Assembly: GCF_041765605.1 (NCBI RefSeq)
Contig: NZ_CP168900.1
Location: 2,124,001-2,188,000, forward strand
Direction: 5' to 3'
DNA from: Listeria monocytogenes
Lineage (GTDB): Bacteria > Bacillota > Bacilli > Lactobacillales > Listeriaceae
DNA length: 64,000 bases
Position numbers and translations under genes: made by a program
The notes under the pieces: model-generated
Database searches by the model: none
What the model was told of the DNA's origin: nothing
Seen by the model: the letters and a program-made list of their open reading frames with translations, nothing else
In this document: positions 1 through 10,464 of the stretch, in pieces
How positions within the stretch are numbered: position 1 is the stretch's first letter
How the letters are laid out: each line of letters opens with the position of its first letter

Positions 1-83
1 AAACGACGGAAAGCGCCAACCAGATTCTGTAAAAAACAGCTAACTAGAGACGCTTTTGCCGCAAAAAGATTACGGCGCATTAT

Positions 84-1058
84 TTAAAAAATGACTACAC
101 AGACAGAAATAATTGCTCCGATTAATCCGATTCCCCAGAACGTTAAAACAACACGCCATTCGGACCAGCCACCAAGTTCAAAGTGATGATGAATTGGTGT
201 CATACGGAAAATCCGTTTCCCTCCAGTTGCCTTAAAATAAAATACTTGCAATATAACAGATGCTGTTTCAATAACGAAAATAATTCCGATTAAAAGTAAC
301 AGCCATTCTTGATGAACTAAAATAGAAATTGCGGCGATACTTCCGCCGAGTGCAAGCGAACCAGTATCCCCCATGAAAATTTTCGCTGGATTTTTATTAA
401 ATAGTAGAAATCCGAGCATACCGCCTACAATCGCAAAACAGAAAATCGCGACATCCATTTGTTCTTGATAAAATGCAATGACACCAAAAGCAGAAAATGC
501 AATGACAGAAAGCCCAGAAACAAGGCCGTCTAAACCATCAGTTAAATTAACTGCATTGGAGAAACCAACTAACCAGAACAAAATAAAGATAACAAAGAAC
601 CAGCCAAGGTCTACTTCTATATTCGTAAATGGAATATTAAGTGTCTCAGCAAAACTATTAAAATGATATACCAGATAGAATAAAATCGAAATCGCAACTT
701 GCCCTAAAAACTTCTGTTTGGAAGTCAGACCTAGATTACGTTTTTGAACTACTTTGATATAATCATCCAGAAAACCTAATGCGCCAAATAATGCCAGCGC
801 GATAAATAGTAGCCACGTTGCCGCACTAACTTCACCACTGATGAAAGAAAAGACCAAGAAGCTAATAAGCATAGCGGTAATGAAAACAACAGCACCCATT
901 GTCGGTGTTCCAGATTTCTTTTCATGCATTTTCGGACCTTCATCTCTAATACTTTGGCCGAATTTTAATTTCACCAAAAATGGTATAAATAGTGGGACAC
1001 CTATCACCGTAATGATAAAAGCCACTGCAAATGTTGATACTAACATGTATAAAGACAC
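84..1058 (-). CDS. mraY: phospho-N-acetylmuramoyl-pentapeptide-transferase MraY
   Basis: Integral membrane enzyme that transfers phospho-MurNAc-pentapeptide from UDP to undecaprenyl phosphate, making lipid I on the inner face of the membrane. The 324-residue protein is full length for the family, with about ten hydrophobic segments. It shows the conserved motifs [13 protein letters not shown] near residue 42, DDYIK near 98, the NLTDGLDGL loop near 171 and [12 protein letters not shown] near 285, whose histidine cluster is diagnostic. Translation starts at GTG, preceded by GGGGAG at 8 nt. It follows murE by 46 bp on the same strand, the usual order of the division and cell-wall operon. Confidence 0.97.
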   Translation of the reverse strand: MSLYMLVSTFAVAFIITVIGVPLFIPFLVKLKFGQSIRDEGPKMHEKKSGTPTMGAVVFITAMLISFLVFSFISGEVSAATWLLFIALALFGALGFLDDYIKVVQKRNLGLTSKQKFLGQVAISILFYLVYHFNSFAETLNIPFTNIEVDLGWFFVIFILFWLVGFSNAVNLTDGLDGLVSGLSVIAFSAFGVIAFYQEQMDVAIFCFAIVGGMLGFLLFNKNPAKIFMGDTGSLALGGSIAAISILVHQEWLLLLIGIIFVIETASVILQVFYFKATGGKRIFRMTPIHHHFELGGWSEWRVVLTFWGIGLIGAIISVCVVIF

Positions 1059-1104
1059 AATAAATTCTCCCCAATCTGTTTGTCAAAGCACTTCACTTCA
1101 TATT

Positions 1105-2580
1105 TTATGCGAGTCCGAGTTTTTTTTCAATAGCTATTCGAGCTTCTACGCGATCATCGAAATCAATAACCTCGTCGCCAATCAATTGATAATCTTCATG
1201 ACCTTTTCCAGCAATTAGAATAACATCCCCTGCTTCTGCTTCATTTACTGCAAAACGAATCGCATCTCGGCGGTTTTCGTGAACCACATAAGAATCACTA
1301 TCTGGAACTCCTTGAATCATATCTTCAATAATCGCATGCGGGTTTTCACTACGCGGATTATCTGATGTAAAAATAGGATTTGACGAATAATCTACAGCAA
1401 TTTTCGCCATTTGCGGTCGTTTTCCTTTATCACGGTCACCACCACAACCAACAACGACAAAAACGCGTTTTTCTGCAAATTCAGCAATTGTTTCTAGCAC
1501 ATTTAGCAAACCATCTGGTGTGTGGGCATAATCGACAATTACAGGAAATGCTTGTCCTGCATTTACGAGTTCGAAACGTCCTTTAACACCTGGAATAGTC
1601 TCTAGCGTTGCAATGGCTTTTTCAATTGGAATATGCAGTGCGAAACTAGTAGCAATCGCAGCTAAAACGTTATAAACACTAAAATTACCAATCATTTTTA
1701 TTTTTACGGTAAATTCACCAACTGGTGTCGTTAAATCAAATGTGGAACCATGGCTCGTGATTTGGATATTGCTTGCTTTAAAATCAGCTTGCTGTTTAAT
1801 TCCAAAAGTAATAACATGTGCAGCGGTTGCCGTTTGCATCCGCACACTTTCTGCATCATCTGCATTTAATACAGCCATTTTTGGATTACTTGTATGATAG
1901 CTGTTACCCAGTTGCGCAAACAGCAAACTTTTCGCATTGGCATATTCATCCATTGTGTGGTGATAGTCTAGATGGTCTTGAGATAAATTCATAAACACAG
2001 CGACATCATAATCTGAGCCGTATACGCGACCTTGAACAAGTGCGTGCGAGGATACTTCCATCACCGCAGTGCTCACGCCACTAAGTAGCATGTCGCGGAA
2101 TGTTTCTTGTAAGGTGAGGCTATCTGGTGTTGTATTTTTTGTTTCTAAAATTTGGTCGCCAATTTTGCGATACATCGTGCCAATAAGACCCGTTTGCTCG
2201 CCATTTTCGCGCACGATTTGTTCGACTAAGTGACTCACAGTCGTCTTACCATTCGTCCCAGTAATCCCAACAAGTTTTAATGCTTGGGTTGGTGAACCGT
2301 AAAAATAATCGGCTAGCATTGCCATAGCACGTTTGGAGTCTCTTACATAAATGACAGGAATCGATACATCTAATTGTTTTTCCGCGATAATTGCTACCGC
2401 TCCAAGTTCTACTGCACGTGACGCAAATTGATGTCCATCCACCAATTCTCCGTCTATACAAATAAACAATGTCCCAGGTTTTACTTTTCTACTATCTTGG
2501 GCGATATGGCTAATTTCGATTGTTTCACTTGCCTCGCCAGTGTAAACCGGGATAGCTTGCATTAGTTCATTTAACTTCAT
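1105..2580 (-). CDS. murE: UDP-MurNAc-tripeptide synthetase MurE
   Basis: Cytoplasmic ligase adding meso-diaminopimelate to UDP-MurNAc-L-Ala-D-Glu. Visible motifs are the ATP loop GITGTNGKTT near residue 105, HTPDG near 355, and SDNPRSENP near 405; the DNPR tetrad is the marker of mDAP-specific MurE, in keeping with Listeria peptidoglycan. An upstream in-frame ATG at 2589 lies directly against AGGAG with no spacing, so I chose the ATG at 2580, 9 nt from that site, giving 491 residues. It lies between pbpB and mraY in the same orientation. Confidence 0.96.
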   Translation of the reverse strand: MKLNELMQAIPVYTGEASETIEISHIAQDSRKVKPGTLFICIDGELVDGHQFASRAVELGAVAIIAEKQLDVSIPVIYVRDSKRAMAMLADYFYGSPTQALKLVGITGTNGKTTVSHLVEQIVRENGEQTGLIGTMYRKIGDQILETKNTTPDSLTLQETFRDMLLSGVSTAVMEVSSHALVQGRVYGSDYDVAVFMNLSQDHLDYHHTMDEYANAKSLLFAQLGNSYHTSNPKMAVLNADDAESVRMQTATAAHVITFGIKQQADFKASNIQITSHGSTFDLTTPVGEFTVKIKMIGNFSVYNVLAAIATSFALHIPIEKAIATLETIPGVKGRFELVNAGQAFPVIVDYAHTPDGLLNVLETIAEFAEKRVFVVVGCGGDRDKGKRPQMAKIAVDYSSNPIFTSDNPRSENPHAIIEDMIQGVPDSDSYVVHENRRDAIRFAVNEAEAGDVILIAGKGHEDYQLIGDEVIDFDDRVEARIAIEKKLGLA

Positions 2581-2707
2581 TCTTGCCATCTCCTCAAACT
2601 TATTCTTTCTGTTATTTTTGCTAAAACCAAAAAGAATCCTTTTCTATCTTAGCAAAAACAACAAACTATATCTACCACGACAAAAGACACAGATTGCATT
2701 TAAAGTT

Positions 2708-2742
2708 AGAAGTATGCCACTTTGTAAAGCTGACATACTTCT
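2708..2742 (-). terminator. hairpin downstream of pbpB
   Basis: A 9-bp perfect stem (agaagtatg / catacttct) lies 13 bp after the pbpB stop on the minus strand. The T-run after it is short, so it is probably a partial terminator or an mRNA 3' end stabiliser that allows read-through into murE. Confidence 0.45.
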
Positions 2743-2754
2743 ATCTTCCTATTA

Positions 2755-5010
2755 TTAATTGAGCAAATCACCGATACCGGCATTCTCTTGGATGTCAGTT
2801 GCTTTTTTATTTTTTTCAGCCGTATCTTGATCGTGATTTTGATTAAAATCACCAATTTCTTCTGGAGGGGCGAGAGTTAGTTTCATTTTCGTTTCACTAT
2901 TAATCACGCTACCCGCAGAAACGCTCTGGCTTTTCACATAACCACTTCCACTAAATTCAAATGGAATACCGGTTATTTCAGAAACTTTCAGTGCATCATC
3001 TTTCGACCAAGTTATCATATCAGGCGCAGTCATGTCTCCATCTGTCATTAAAATAACTTTTTGGCCTTGCATGATTTCGCTATTTGCTTGCGGTAGTTGT
3101 TGGACAATTTTTTTGCCGTTACCGACAACGATTGGTTCCAATCCTTTATCTTGCACTGCTTTTTTGGCTTCATCTACTGTTTTCCCTGCTAAAACTGGTA
3201 CTTTTTCAGAAGCTAGTTTTTCTACGTCGCCTGGTTTGATGTTCATATATTGTAGGCTGTTTTTCATTACAGGGTTAAAAACTTCTGATACTGCTTCGCC
3301 ACCTGTTTGACTACCAGACAATTGTGGTTGTTGCATCGTTACGTAAATAACTAACTCTGGATTATCCGCTGGTGCCATTCCTAAGAAGGAGAATATATAA
3401 TTATCTGCACCAGTCATATATTTACCTGTTTTTGGATCTGGAATTTGTGATGTACCTGTTTTACCTGCTACATCGTATCCAGGAATCGCATATAATTTAC
3501 CTGTACCATTTTGTCCGCTAATAACGTTTTTTAATTCGTCACGTGTTTTCTTGGCTGTTTCGGCACTAATTGGTTTACCAGCAATTTTTGTTTTAGTATC
3601 GGTTTTTTCGCCTGTGTTTGGATCTTTGACACTTGAAACAACATAGGGTTCTTTCATCGTGCCATCACTTGCGATGGCTGACGCTGCTTGAATCATTTGC
3701 ATCATTGAAACGGTTGTTCCTTGTCCGAAAACGGTTGTTACTTTTTCAATTGGATAGTTATATAGAATCTTTCCACTAGTTTCATTTGGTAAAGCAATAC
3801 CGGTTTTCTTTCCAAAGCCAAACTTATCTAAATAAGTTTTAAATGTATCGGTTCCCATTTTGTTTAAAAGCTTGGCAAATGCTACGTTACTGGAACGTTC
3901 CACACCTTCACGGTACGTAATAGACCCCCAACCATTTCCGTTGTTATGGTCATGAATTGCGATATCGCCAACTTTATAAGAACCAGATTGATAATAATCA
4001 TTCGGATTATAGACATTTGTATCAATAGCAGACGCAAGGGAAATAATTTTCATTACAGACCCTGGCTCATAAGCGTATTCGACAGGTAAATCTTGCCAAA
4101 TACTAGAACTATTTCCGGTAATAGTAGATCGATCAGCTGGGTTGAATGAAGGACGTTGACTAATAGCTAAAATTTCGCCTGTTTTTGGATCAGCTACAAC
4201 AGCCATCATGTTTTTTGGTTTGTATTTTGCATCAACTGTGGTCATCGTATCTTCTAAAAAGGTTTGAATTTTTTTGTCTAACGTCAGCGTAATGTCTTTG
4301 CCATCTTTTGCTTCGGTTACTTTATTTTTAGAATTAGGCAAAATATAGCCCATTCTGTCTGTACTGTAATCAATCTTACCGTTTTTGCCTGTTAAAATAT
4401 CATTATAACGGGACTCAATGCCCATTTTACCTTCTAAAACGGTAGTATTCTTTTCTTCTTCTTGTTGTGCAAAACCAATTAGTTGTGTCGCGAATGTTCC
4501 ATTAGGATAAAAACGTTCTGATTGGCGAGTAAATTCAATACCTGGTAATTTTTCTTTGTCAATTTTCGCCTTTGTTTCTGTAGAAATATTTTTCCCAGCA
4601 GAACCGAATTCAACTTGATATTTTCCTTTTTCGTTCAGTTTATCAAGAATATCAGATTCATCCATAGGAATATATTTTGCAAGAACTTGCGCCGTTTTTT
4701 CTTCATCAACGACACGCATTGGATTTTTCGTTGTTTTGGAAAGTTTGTCACTAACAACCGCTGCAATCGTGTAAGAAGCCGTATCCTCCGCTAACACTTC
4801 TCCTTTACGATCTAAAATGGAGCCGCGCTTTGCTTCGAGAACACTGCTTTTTAAATGTTGTTTGGATGCTTTTGCTGCAAGAGGTACCCCATTTGCTTCT
4901 CCCGTAATTTGCAAATAAAGAAAACGGCCAGAAACCAAGAGAAAGAGAATTGTGAAAAAGATAAAAAGCACAAGAGCTCCCCTTCTCATGTTACCTATAC
5001 GCCGTTTCAT
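2755..5010 (-). CDS. pbpB: penicillin-binding protein 2B, division transpeptidase
   Basis: Class B monofunctional transpeptidase that makes septal peptidoglycan with the FtsL/DivIC complex. The 751-residue protein has one N-terminal membrane anchor (about 10-30) after a short basic tail, a PBP dimerisation domain, then the transpeptidase domain with the active-site motif SVMK near 317, the SSN triad near 373 and KTGTSQ near 514. Two PASTA-type repeats follow at about 600-720, and the C-terminal tail is hydrophilic. The start ATG overlaps the ftsL stop by 4 bp, so translation is probably coupled. Length and PASTA repeats match PBP2B of Listeria and Bacillus. Confidence 0.95.
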   Translation of the reverse strand: MKRRIGNMRRGALVLFIFFTILFLLVSGRFLYLQITGEANGVPLAAKASKQHLKSSVLEAKRGSILDRKGEVLAEDTASYTIAAVVSDKLSKTTKNPMRVVDEEKTAQVLAKYIPMDESDILDKLNEKGKYQVEFGSAGKNISTETKAKIDKEKLPGIEFTRQSERFYPNGTFATQLIGFAQQEEEKNTTVLEGKMGIESRYNDILTGKNGKIDYSTDRMGYILPNSKNKVTEAKDGKDITLTLDKKIQTFLEDTMTTVDAKYKPKNMMAVVADPKTGEILAISQRPSFNPADRSTITGNSSSIWQDLPVEYAYEPGSVMKIISLASAIDTNVYNPNDYYQSGSYKVGDIAIHDHNNGNGWGSITYREGVERSSNVAFAKLLNKMGTDTFKTYLDKFGFGKKTGIALPNETSGKILYNYPIEKVTTVFGQGTTVSMMQMIQAASAIASDGTMKEPYVVSSVKDPNTGEKTDTKTKIAGKPISAETAKKTRDELKNVISGQNGTGKLYAIPGYDVAGKTGTSQIPDPKTGKYMTGADNYIFSFLGMAPADNPELVIYVTMQQPQLSGSQTGGEAVSEVFNPVMKNSLQYMNIKPGDVEKLASEKVPVLAGKTVDEAKKAVQDKGLEPIVVGNGKKIVQQLPQANSEIMQGQKVILMTDGDMTAPDMITWSKDDALKVSEITGIPFEFSGSGYVKSQSVSAGSVINSETKMKLTLAPPEEIGDFNQNHDQDTAEKNKKATDIQENAGIGDLLN

Positions 5011-5369
5011 TGACCATCTACCACTTTCACATTATCGCCATCAAGTTTTAGCCCTTTTTCTTTAGCGATTTTTAAAATACGTTCATATCTCCCTAGATCT
5101 TTTACTTCTACTTTTAAGTCTTCATTTGATTTTTGTTGTTCGAGAATTTTGGTTTCTTTTGTTTGAATTTCTTGGTTCACTGTGTAAATTTGCGCTTGAA
5201 CACTAATTATACGAAAAGCAACAACTAAAACAATCGCAAGCGCAATCGTGATGATTACTTTTTCTCCAAGTGTCATTTGACCACGTTTTAGGATTTGTTT
5301 TTTAGGTTGTTCCGCTTCTCTATGTACTCTATTTGGCTCGAGATTCGATTTATAGGCGACATTGCTCAC
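5007..5369 (-). CDS. ftsL: cell division protein FtsL
   Basis: Small bitopic divisome protein. The 120 residues contain a basic cytoplasmic tail, one transmembrane helix at about 37-56 and an external leucine-zipper-like coiled coil (about 60-95), the normal architecture. FtsL sequences diverge strongly, so the identification rests on topology and on position between rsmH and pbpB. Start is GTG with AGGAG 10 nt upstream. It overlaps pbpB by 4 bp. Confidence 0.88.
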   Translation of the reverse strand: MSNVAYKSNLEPNRVHREAEQPKKQILKRGQMTLGEKVIITIALAIVLVVAFRIISVQAQIYTVNQEIQTKETKILEQQKSNEDLKVEVKDLGRYERILKIAKEKGLKLDGDNVKVVDGQ

Positions 5370-5385
5370 ATTTTTTCAACTCCTG

Positions 5386-6324
5386 CTATTTGATAATTTT
5401 TTCGATCACGCGTAATTTTGCTGAACGCGCTCGGTTGTTTTGCTCCAGTTCTTCTTCACTTGGTACAATTGGTTTTCTTGTCGCAAGTTTGAAATCTGGT
5501 TTATATTCATCTGGAATGACAGGAAGACCTGGTGGTAAATCTGGTCCTTTTGTCGCTTCTTGGAATAATTGCTTCGTTATGCGGTCTTCTAGAGAATGAA
5601 ACGTAATTACGCTAATTCTGCCGCCTGGTTTTAATAAAGTTAAGGCTTTTTCAAGCGAATCTTCTACTGCACCGAGTTCGTCGTTAACGGCAATTCGGAT
5701 GGCTTGAAAAGTTCGTTTCCCTGGATGTCCGCCTTTTCTTCTTGCTGGCGCCGGGATAGCTGTTTTGATAATATCTACTAGTTCGCCTGTAGTTTCAATT
5801 GGCTTTACTTCACGACGACGTTCGATTTCACGAGCGATTTGTTTAGAAAATTTTTCTTCGCCGTATTGGAAAAAGATACGAATTAAATCTTGGTAAGACC
5901 ATTCATTGACAACTGTTTTTGCCGTCAATTCTTGCTCTTGGTCCATCCGCATATCTAGTGCTGCATCTTGATGGTAGCTAAAACCACGTTCTCTCTCGTC
6001 TAATTGAGGGGAAGAAACGCCTAAATCATACAAAATCCCATCAACTGCTTCGATACCACGCTCATTTAATGCTTCTTTCATATCGCGAAAATTGGCTTTA
6101 ATAAAAGTCACTTTATCGCTATAATCTGCTAGTTTAATTTTTGCATTATCAATCGCTGTTTGATCTTGGTCAAATGCAAATAAATGCCCTTTTTCATTAA
6201 GCTTATTTAGTAAATACTCGGAGTGACCTGCGCCGCCAAGTGTTGCGTCGACATAGATTCCGTCTGGTTTTACTTCAAGCATATCGACTGTTTCATGTAG
6301 TAGTACGGTTTCGTGTTTAAACAT
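5386..6324 (-). CDS. rsmH: 16S rRNA (cytosine1402-N4)-methyltransferase RsmH
   Basis: SAM-dependent methyltransferase of C1402 in the 16S rRNA decoding site. Visible are the N-terminal [13 protein letters not shown] motif, the SAM-binding [15 protein letters not shown] near residue 26, [11 protein letters not shown] near 103 and [10 protein letters not shown] near 240. Length 312 is typical. Start ATG has AGGGGG 8 nt upstream. It lies 12 bp after mraZ and 16 bp before ftsL in the same operon. Confidence 0.97.
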
Positions 6325-6336
6325 GCGTTTACCCCC

Positions 6337-6768
6337 TTAAATATCAAAGCCAATCATATTTTCGGCTAAATCAGCAAAAGATTCTTCTGCCTCGTTAAAG
6401 ACATCATCCCACTCTGATTTACTCCAAATTTCAATACGACTAGAAACCCCGATAATAACTGTTTCTTTTTCCAAATCCGCATACTGTAGTAAGTTGGATG
6501 GAATATTAATCCGGCCTTGTTTGTCTAGTTCACATTCAGACGCACCGGAAAAGAAGAAACGTGTAAAGGAACGAGCATCTTTCTTAGTAAGTGGTAAGGT
6601 TTGGAGCTTTTCTTCAAGCTTTTTCCATTCCTCTTGTGGATAAGCAAATAAACACTTATCAAGTCCTCGGGTTATAACAAAATTATCCCCCAAAAGCTCA
6701 CGGAATTTAGCTGGCACAATTAATCTGCCCTTTATATCGATGTTATGTTGATATTCTCCCATGAACAT
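6337..6768 (-). CDS. mraZ: transcriptional regulator MraZ
   Basis: AbrB-fold DNA-binding regulator found at the head of dcw operons. Two SpoVT/AbrB-like half repeats are visible: [20 protein letters not shown] near the N-terminus and [19 protein letters not shown] near residue 80. Length 143 is normal. As the first gene here it probably marks the promoter-proximal end of the cluster; in other bacteria MraZ represses its own operon. No clear triplicate MraZ box was resolved by eye upstream. Confidence 0.94.
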   Translation of the reverse strand: MFMGEYQHNIDIKGRLIVPAKFRELLGDNFVITRGLDKCLFAYPQEEWKKLEEKLQTLPLTKKDARSFTRFFFSGASECELDKQGRINIPSNLLQYADLEKETVIIGVSSRIEIWSKSEWDDVFNEAEESFADLAENMIGFDI

Positions 6769-6851
6769 TAGACTTCACCCACTTTCATACATACCACTTT
6801 ACCACATCTCCCCACTTCGCACCACCCAAAACTAAAAAAAGTGCAAAAAAA

Positions 6852-6880
6852 AATCATTCCAGCCAAAGCATAGAATGATT
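6852..6880 (-). terminator. rho-independent terminator upstream of mraZ
   Basis: 8-bp stem aatcattc / gaatgatt with a 13-nt loop, followed on the minus strand by nine T residues. With the stem at 6931-6957 it forms tandem terminators insulating the dcw operon from the MFS gene. Confidence 0.75.
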
Positions 6881-6930
6881 AAACCCTTATTTAAAGCCAT
6901 TTTCAGCTATTTCTATTCTTAAAAAACAAT

Positions 6931-6957
6931 GTGGGGCTCGGTGGAGGGATTCCCCAC
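6931..6957 (-). terminator. terminator of the MFS transporter gene
   Basis: GTGGGG/CCCCAC 6-bp GC stem directly after the MFS stop on the minus strand, followed by ATTGTTTTTT. Confidence 0.7.
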
Positions 6958-6970
6958 TTTGAACCAAAAA

Positions 6971-8218
6971 TTATTTTGCTAACACTTTTTCCCAACCTGA
7001 TTTTAAAGCTAAGGCCGAAAACACGATACTTAAAATTCCAAGGATAATCGTAAAAGCGCCCATTCCATATTTGCCAATAAAAGGTGCGAACACAAGACTT
7101 ACAGAGCCAATCATTTTACCGATTTGGAAAACAATGCCATTAAACGCCATATATGCGCCCCTTCTATCATCATCCACAATTGCTGCTAAAATCGTTTGAC
7201 GGGTCGGGACATAGAGTAATTCACCAACAGAAAGCACCACCGTCGCTAGAAGTAATACAGCTAAACTATTCGCAAAAGCGCAAACAGCGAACCCAAGTGC
7301 AAATAAAGTAAATCCTACGTACATAATAGGTTGTTGCGCCCTTTTCGTCACAAACCTCGCAATTGGGACAGTAAAAAGCACAATGCATAGTGTATTTACT
7401 GCCGTTAACACACTCACTATTTGAACCCCATTGAGGGAAATATCCCCAAGCGGACCCAAATGCACAAGTAACGCTTTTACGTCTTCTGCTAAACGCACAG
7501 AAATATAATTACTTCGTTGAAACTCAATTGACATGATCGCAATTCCACCAATAGTATATAGAAGAAAACGATAATCATGTAATACTTGCCCGTAATTTTT
7601 AAACAACTTCATTAATCCGTATGTTCCTTTTTGTGGTACTGTCTTCTGCTGCAAAGTCTCTGAAATCAAACTTATTGTAAGCCACGCTGTAACAAAGGAC
7701 ATGAAGAACAAGACAACTAATAACGGAAATAGATAGTCTACAAAAAACCATCCTCCCACCATAATTCCAATCAGGATAGATAAATTATTTGCCCAATAAC
7801 TAACAGAATACATAAACGACCGATTCTCCGGAGTACTCACATCAATCAACATCGCTTCTCCAGCCGGATTAATTAATCCTTGTGCCACACCAATAACGAG
7901 TAACATGACGAATGTTATCCACGGTGAATGAAACATAGGCGAATTGCATATCACCATTCCTAGAAACGCAAACACTTTAAGCAGTTCCCCCGTGACCATT
8001 AACTTCTTGCGACCAATAAGATCCGCTAGATGCCCACCATACATACCAGCAAGAAATTGTGCAAACACATTAATCATCAAGAGAACCCCAGCAATACTGC
8101 TATTAATCTCCATTGAAAAATAAATTGCCATAAAAGGAAAAATCATCGAACCGATTACTTTACTCAAAAACTGAATTAATATCCGCGCACGAATATTTGG
8201 ATGCAACTCTCTAAACAT
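6971..8218 (-). CDS. major facilitator superfamily transporter
   Basis: Twelve-helix secondary transporter of the drug-exporter type. The 415-residue protein shows the loop 2-3 signature GGHLADLIGRKKLM near residue 60 and a second half with alternating hydrophobic segments. I set the start at ATG 8218, where GGAGGG sits 6 nt upstream; the in-frame extension to 8302 has no ribosome site. It is divergent from an SgrR-like regulator, so the two probably share an operator region. The substrate cannot be told from sequence; sugar or drug efflux is possible by analogy with SgrR-SetA. Confidence 0.85.
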   Translation of the reverse strand: MFRELHPNIRARILIQFLSKVIGSMIFPFMAIYFSMEINSSIAGVLLMINVFAQFLAGMYGGHLADLIGRKKLMVTGELLKVFAFLGMVICNSPMFHSPWITFVMLLVIGVAQGLINPAGEAMLIDVSTPENRSFMYSVSYWANNLSILIGIMVGGWFFVDYLFPLLVVLFFMSFVTAWLTISLISETLQQKTVPQKGTYGLMKLFKNYGQVLHDYRFLLYTIGGIAIMSIEFQRSNYISVRLAEDVKALLVHLGPLGDISLNGVQIVSVLTAVNTLCIVLFTVPIARFVTKRAQQPIMYVGFTLFALGFAVCAFANSLAVLLLATVVLSVGELLYVPTRQTILAAIVDDDRRGAYMAFNGIVFQIGKMIGSVSLVFAPFIGKYGMGAFTIILGILSIVFSALALKSGWEKVLAK

Positions 8219-8333
8219 GATATTCCCTCCATTTGCAATTTTTCTGACTTCTCTGTTAGTATAAAAGGGATACATAAATATAAAAAGGGTATTCATTGCC
8301 ATATATTGTCCCCTTTTAGAACGGAGCGGTGTT

Positions 8334-10106
8334 ATGGATAAGGATTATTTCACTATGCGAGCGTATCTATATAATAAAAGTACTGATTTAGAAATTCCTT
8401 TTAAATTAAACGACTTGGCAACTATTTGGTTTTGTACAACGAAGAATGCCAAGCGAAAATTACAACAATACCAAGCGAACAACATGCTTACCTATCTACC
8501 TGGACTTGGACGCGGAAATGTTTCTCGAATTGTTTTTCCCAAACAACTAGAAATGGAAGTTCTTGAGGTTTTGGAACACAGTTTGGCGATGGATGCATTT
8601 AGCGATATTTTATTTTTACTACAACTACCGATTCCTAAAAGTTGGTTTTCTACTATCTCTACTGAAATTCAGCAAATGTTCGGTTTACAAGTAACCGAGA
8701 ATCAGCAAGAAGTTCTCCGTTCTATTGTACGCCGCAAACTCACTACCTTAGATCCGCTTCAAACCTCGGTATCGATGGAAGCTTTTCTCATTACGCAAAT
8801 TAGCGATTCCCTCGTCAAATATGATGAAAAGAAAAAGAAGATTATCCCTCACATTGCTCATCACTGGAAAGTTTCTAATGATTTTACGGAATGGACCTTT
8901 TACTTACGAAAAAATGTTTTATTTCATCATGGGCGCATGCTTGATAGCGAAGATGTAAAGTATACCTTGAAGCGTTCTATGCAAGCAAAATCAGTTTCTT
9001 TCTGGCAACTGGAAGCAATTAAGTCGATTGACTGCATTAATAAATTCACCCTCCACGTCCGTCTAAAAAAGCCTGATTCGTTTTTCATTCGTTATTTATG
9101 TACAGCAAATATGGCTATTTTGCCACGTGATGTTATTTTTGATGAATATAAATGGATTTCGACAGGGCCTTTTCGAATCAGAGAGCGGAATGACGAGCGT
9201 TTAGTTTTAGAAGCATTTGATGGCTATTTTTTAGCGAGACCTATTCTCGACCGAGTTGAATTTTGGACTGCCGAAACTGGAACTACTTTAAAAAACATTC
9301 CAATGCAATTCACTTCGGTTGATTATGAGGAAAATCCCGCCTATGTAGAGCGTCGCAAACTTGGAGTAGGTGTTAATTTCCTTTGTTTTAATACGCACCG
9401 AAAAGGCATTCCCCAGCATCCAGCTTTTCGTGAAGCAATTTACCATCTCATCGATTGTCAAAAAGCGAGCGTACAACATTTTGAAAACTATGGTACTGTT
9501 GCTTCTAATTATTATCCCGAAAAATCGACCCCACCCAAGAAACACCCTGAAAAAATCAATGCTTTATTAAAAGAAGCAAACTACCAAGGCGAAAAAGTGA
9601 TTTTTGGAACAACCCAACACCCCACAGCTATAAAAGAGTCTCAATGGATTCAAGAACTAGCGGCAGATTTTGGAATTAATTTAGAACGGAAAATCATTAC
9701 TCATCAGGAAGCCTCTTATTCGAAAGTTCCAGCAGAAGAAACAGACTTCATGATGATGGGAGAAATCCCGGCGGCAGATGACGAAATGGCTTATTTAGAC
9801 TTTTTAAATAACCCCTACCTGTTGCCACAACAGCTTTTCAATCAAACCATTATCAAAGAACTTACAGAAAAACTGGATGCGTTTAAAACAGAAAAAGACG
9901 CCTCCAAAAGAGACGTCTTACAAACGAGCATTGATCGCTGGCTAACAGAAAATTACTATTTAATTTATTTGCATCATCCAGAAAAAAGCCAATCGCTCCA
10001 TTCCATGATAAAAGGAATTGCTGAAAACCCTTATGGTTATTTTGATTTAAGTAAAGTTTGGATTGAAACGAACCCACTCAAAAACGTAAAATCAGACTAT
10101 AAATAA
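8334..10106 (+). CDS. SgrR-like transcriptional regulator with solute-binding domain
   Basis: 590-residue cytoplasmic protein without signal peptide. The N-terminal ~110 residues look like an SgrR-type winged-helix domain (LNDLATIWFCTTKNAKRKLQ). The rest is a family 5 oligopeptide/solute-binding fold, with hallmark stretches such as FTEWTFYLRKNVLFHHGR near 190 and YTLKRSMQ near 216. In the SgrR family such a domain senses a small molecule and controls an adjacent MFS exporter, and here one is divergently transcribed. The ligand is unknown. The 3' end overlaps the convergent DUF3397 gene by 29 bp. Confidence 0.82.
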   Translation: MDKDYFTMRAYLYNKSTDLEIPFKLNDLATIWFCTTKNAKRKLQQYQANNMLTYLPGLGRGNVSRIVFPKQLEMEVLEVLEHSLAMDAFSDILFLLQLPIPKSWFSTISTEIQQMFGLQVTENQQEVLRSIVRRKLTTLDPLQTSVSMEAFLITQISDSLVKYDEKKKKIIPHIAHHWKVSNDFTEWTFYLRKNVLFHHGRMLDSEDVKYTLKRSMQAKSVSFWQLEAIKSIDCINKFTLHVRLKKPDSFFIRYLCTANMAILPRDVIFDEYKWISTGPFRIRERNDERLVLEAFDGYFLARPILDRVEFWTAETGTTLKNIPMQFTSVDYEENPAYVERRKLGVGVNFLCFNTHRKGIPQHPAFREAIYHLIDCQKASVQHFENYGTVASNYYPEKSTPPKKHPEKINALLKEANYQGEKVIFGTTQHPTAIKESQWIQELAADFGINLERKIITHQEASYSKVPAEETDFMMMGEIPAADDEMAYLDFLNNPYLLPQQLFNQTIIKELTEKLDAFKTEKDASKRDVLQTSIDRWLTENYYLIYLHHPEKSQSLHSMIKGIAENPYGYFDLSKVWIETNPLKNVKSDYK

Positions 10107-10464
10107 TACCGTAAAGATAGAGCACAACATATAATAATGCAAAAATGAAGAAACATAGGCGCCAGTATCCCCGAAGAATTTTGCGGAACTGTATCTCGCC
10201 TTCTTTTTTCGCAGCCATTACAACAATCACAATGCCTAAAATAAATAAAAATAGTAAGATATATAATAAGAACGAGCGATTAAATAGCACAATCATGAAA
10301 AAATGAACAGCAATAATCAAGAAAATAGTAGTTAAGTCAGCGGCTAACATAATTCTCCGCTGGCTTTTCTTTATTTTAAAACTGGAAAAAAACATCGTCA
10401 AAATAAATACCACAACTGGTAAAATAATAATCATTGCTGTTGAATTAGTTAACCAATCAAACAT
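10078..10464 (-). CDS. DUF3397-like membrane protein
   Basis: 128-residue protein of four predicted membrane helices with short basic loops (KIKKSQRR near 31). It fits the uncharacterised DUF3397 family, which lies next to panE in Bacillales. The start overlaps the 3' end of panE by 8 bp, so the two are probably co-transcribed. No function is known. Confidence 0.7.
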   Translation of the reverse strand: MFDWLTNSTAMIIILPVVVFILTMFFSSFKIKKSQRRIMLAADLTTIFLIIAVHFFMIVLFNRSFLLYILLFLFILGIVIVVMAAKKEGEIQFRKILRGYWRLCFFIFALLYVVLYLYGIIYSLILRF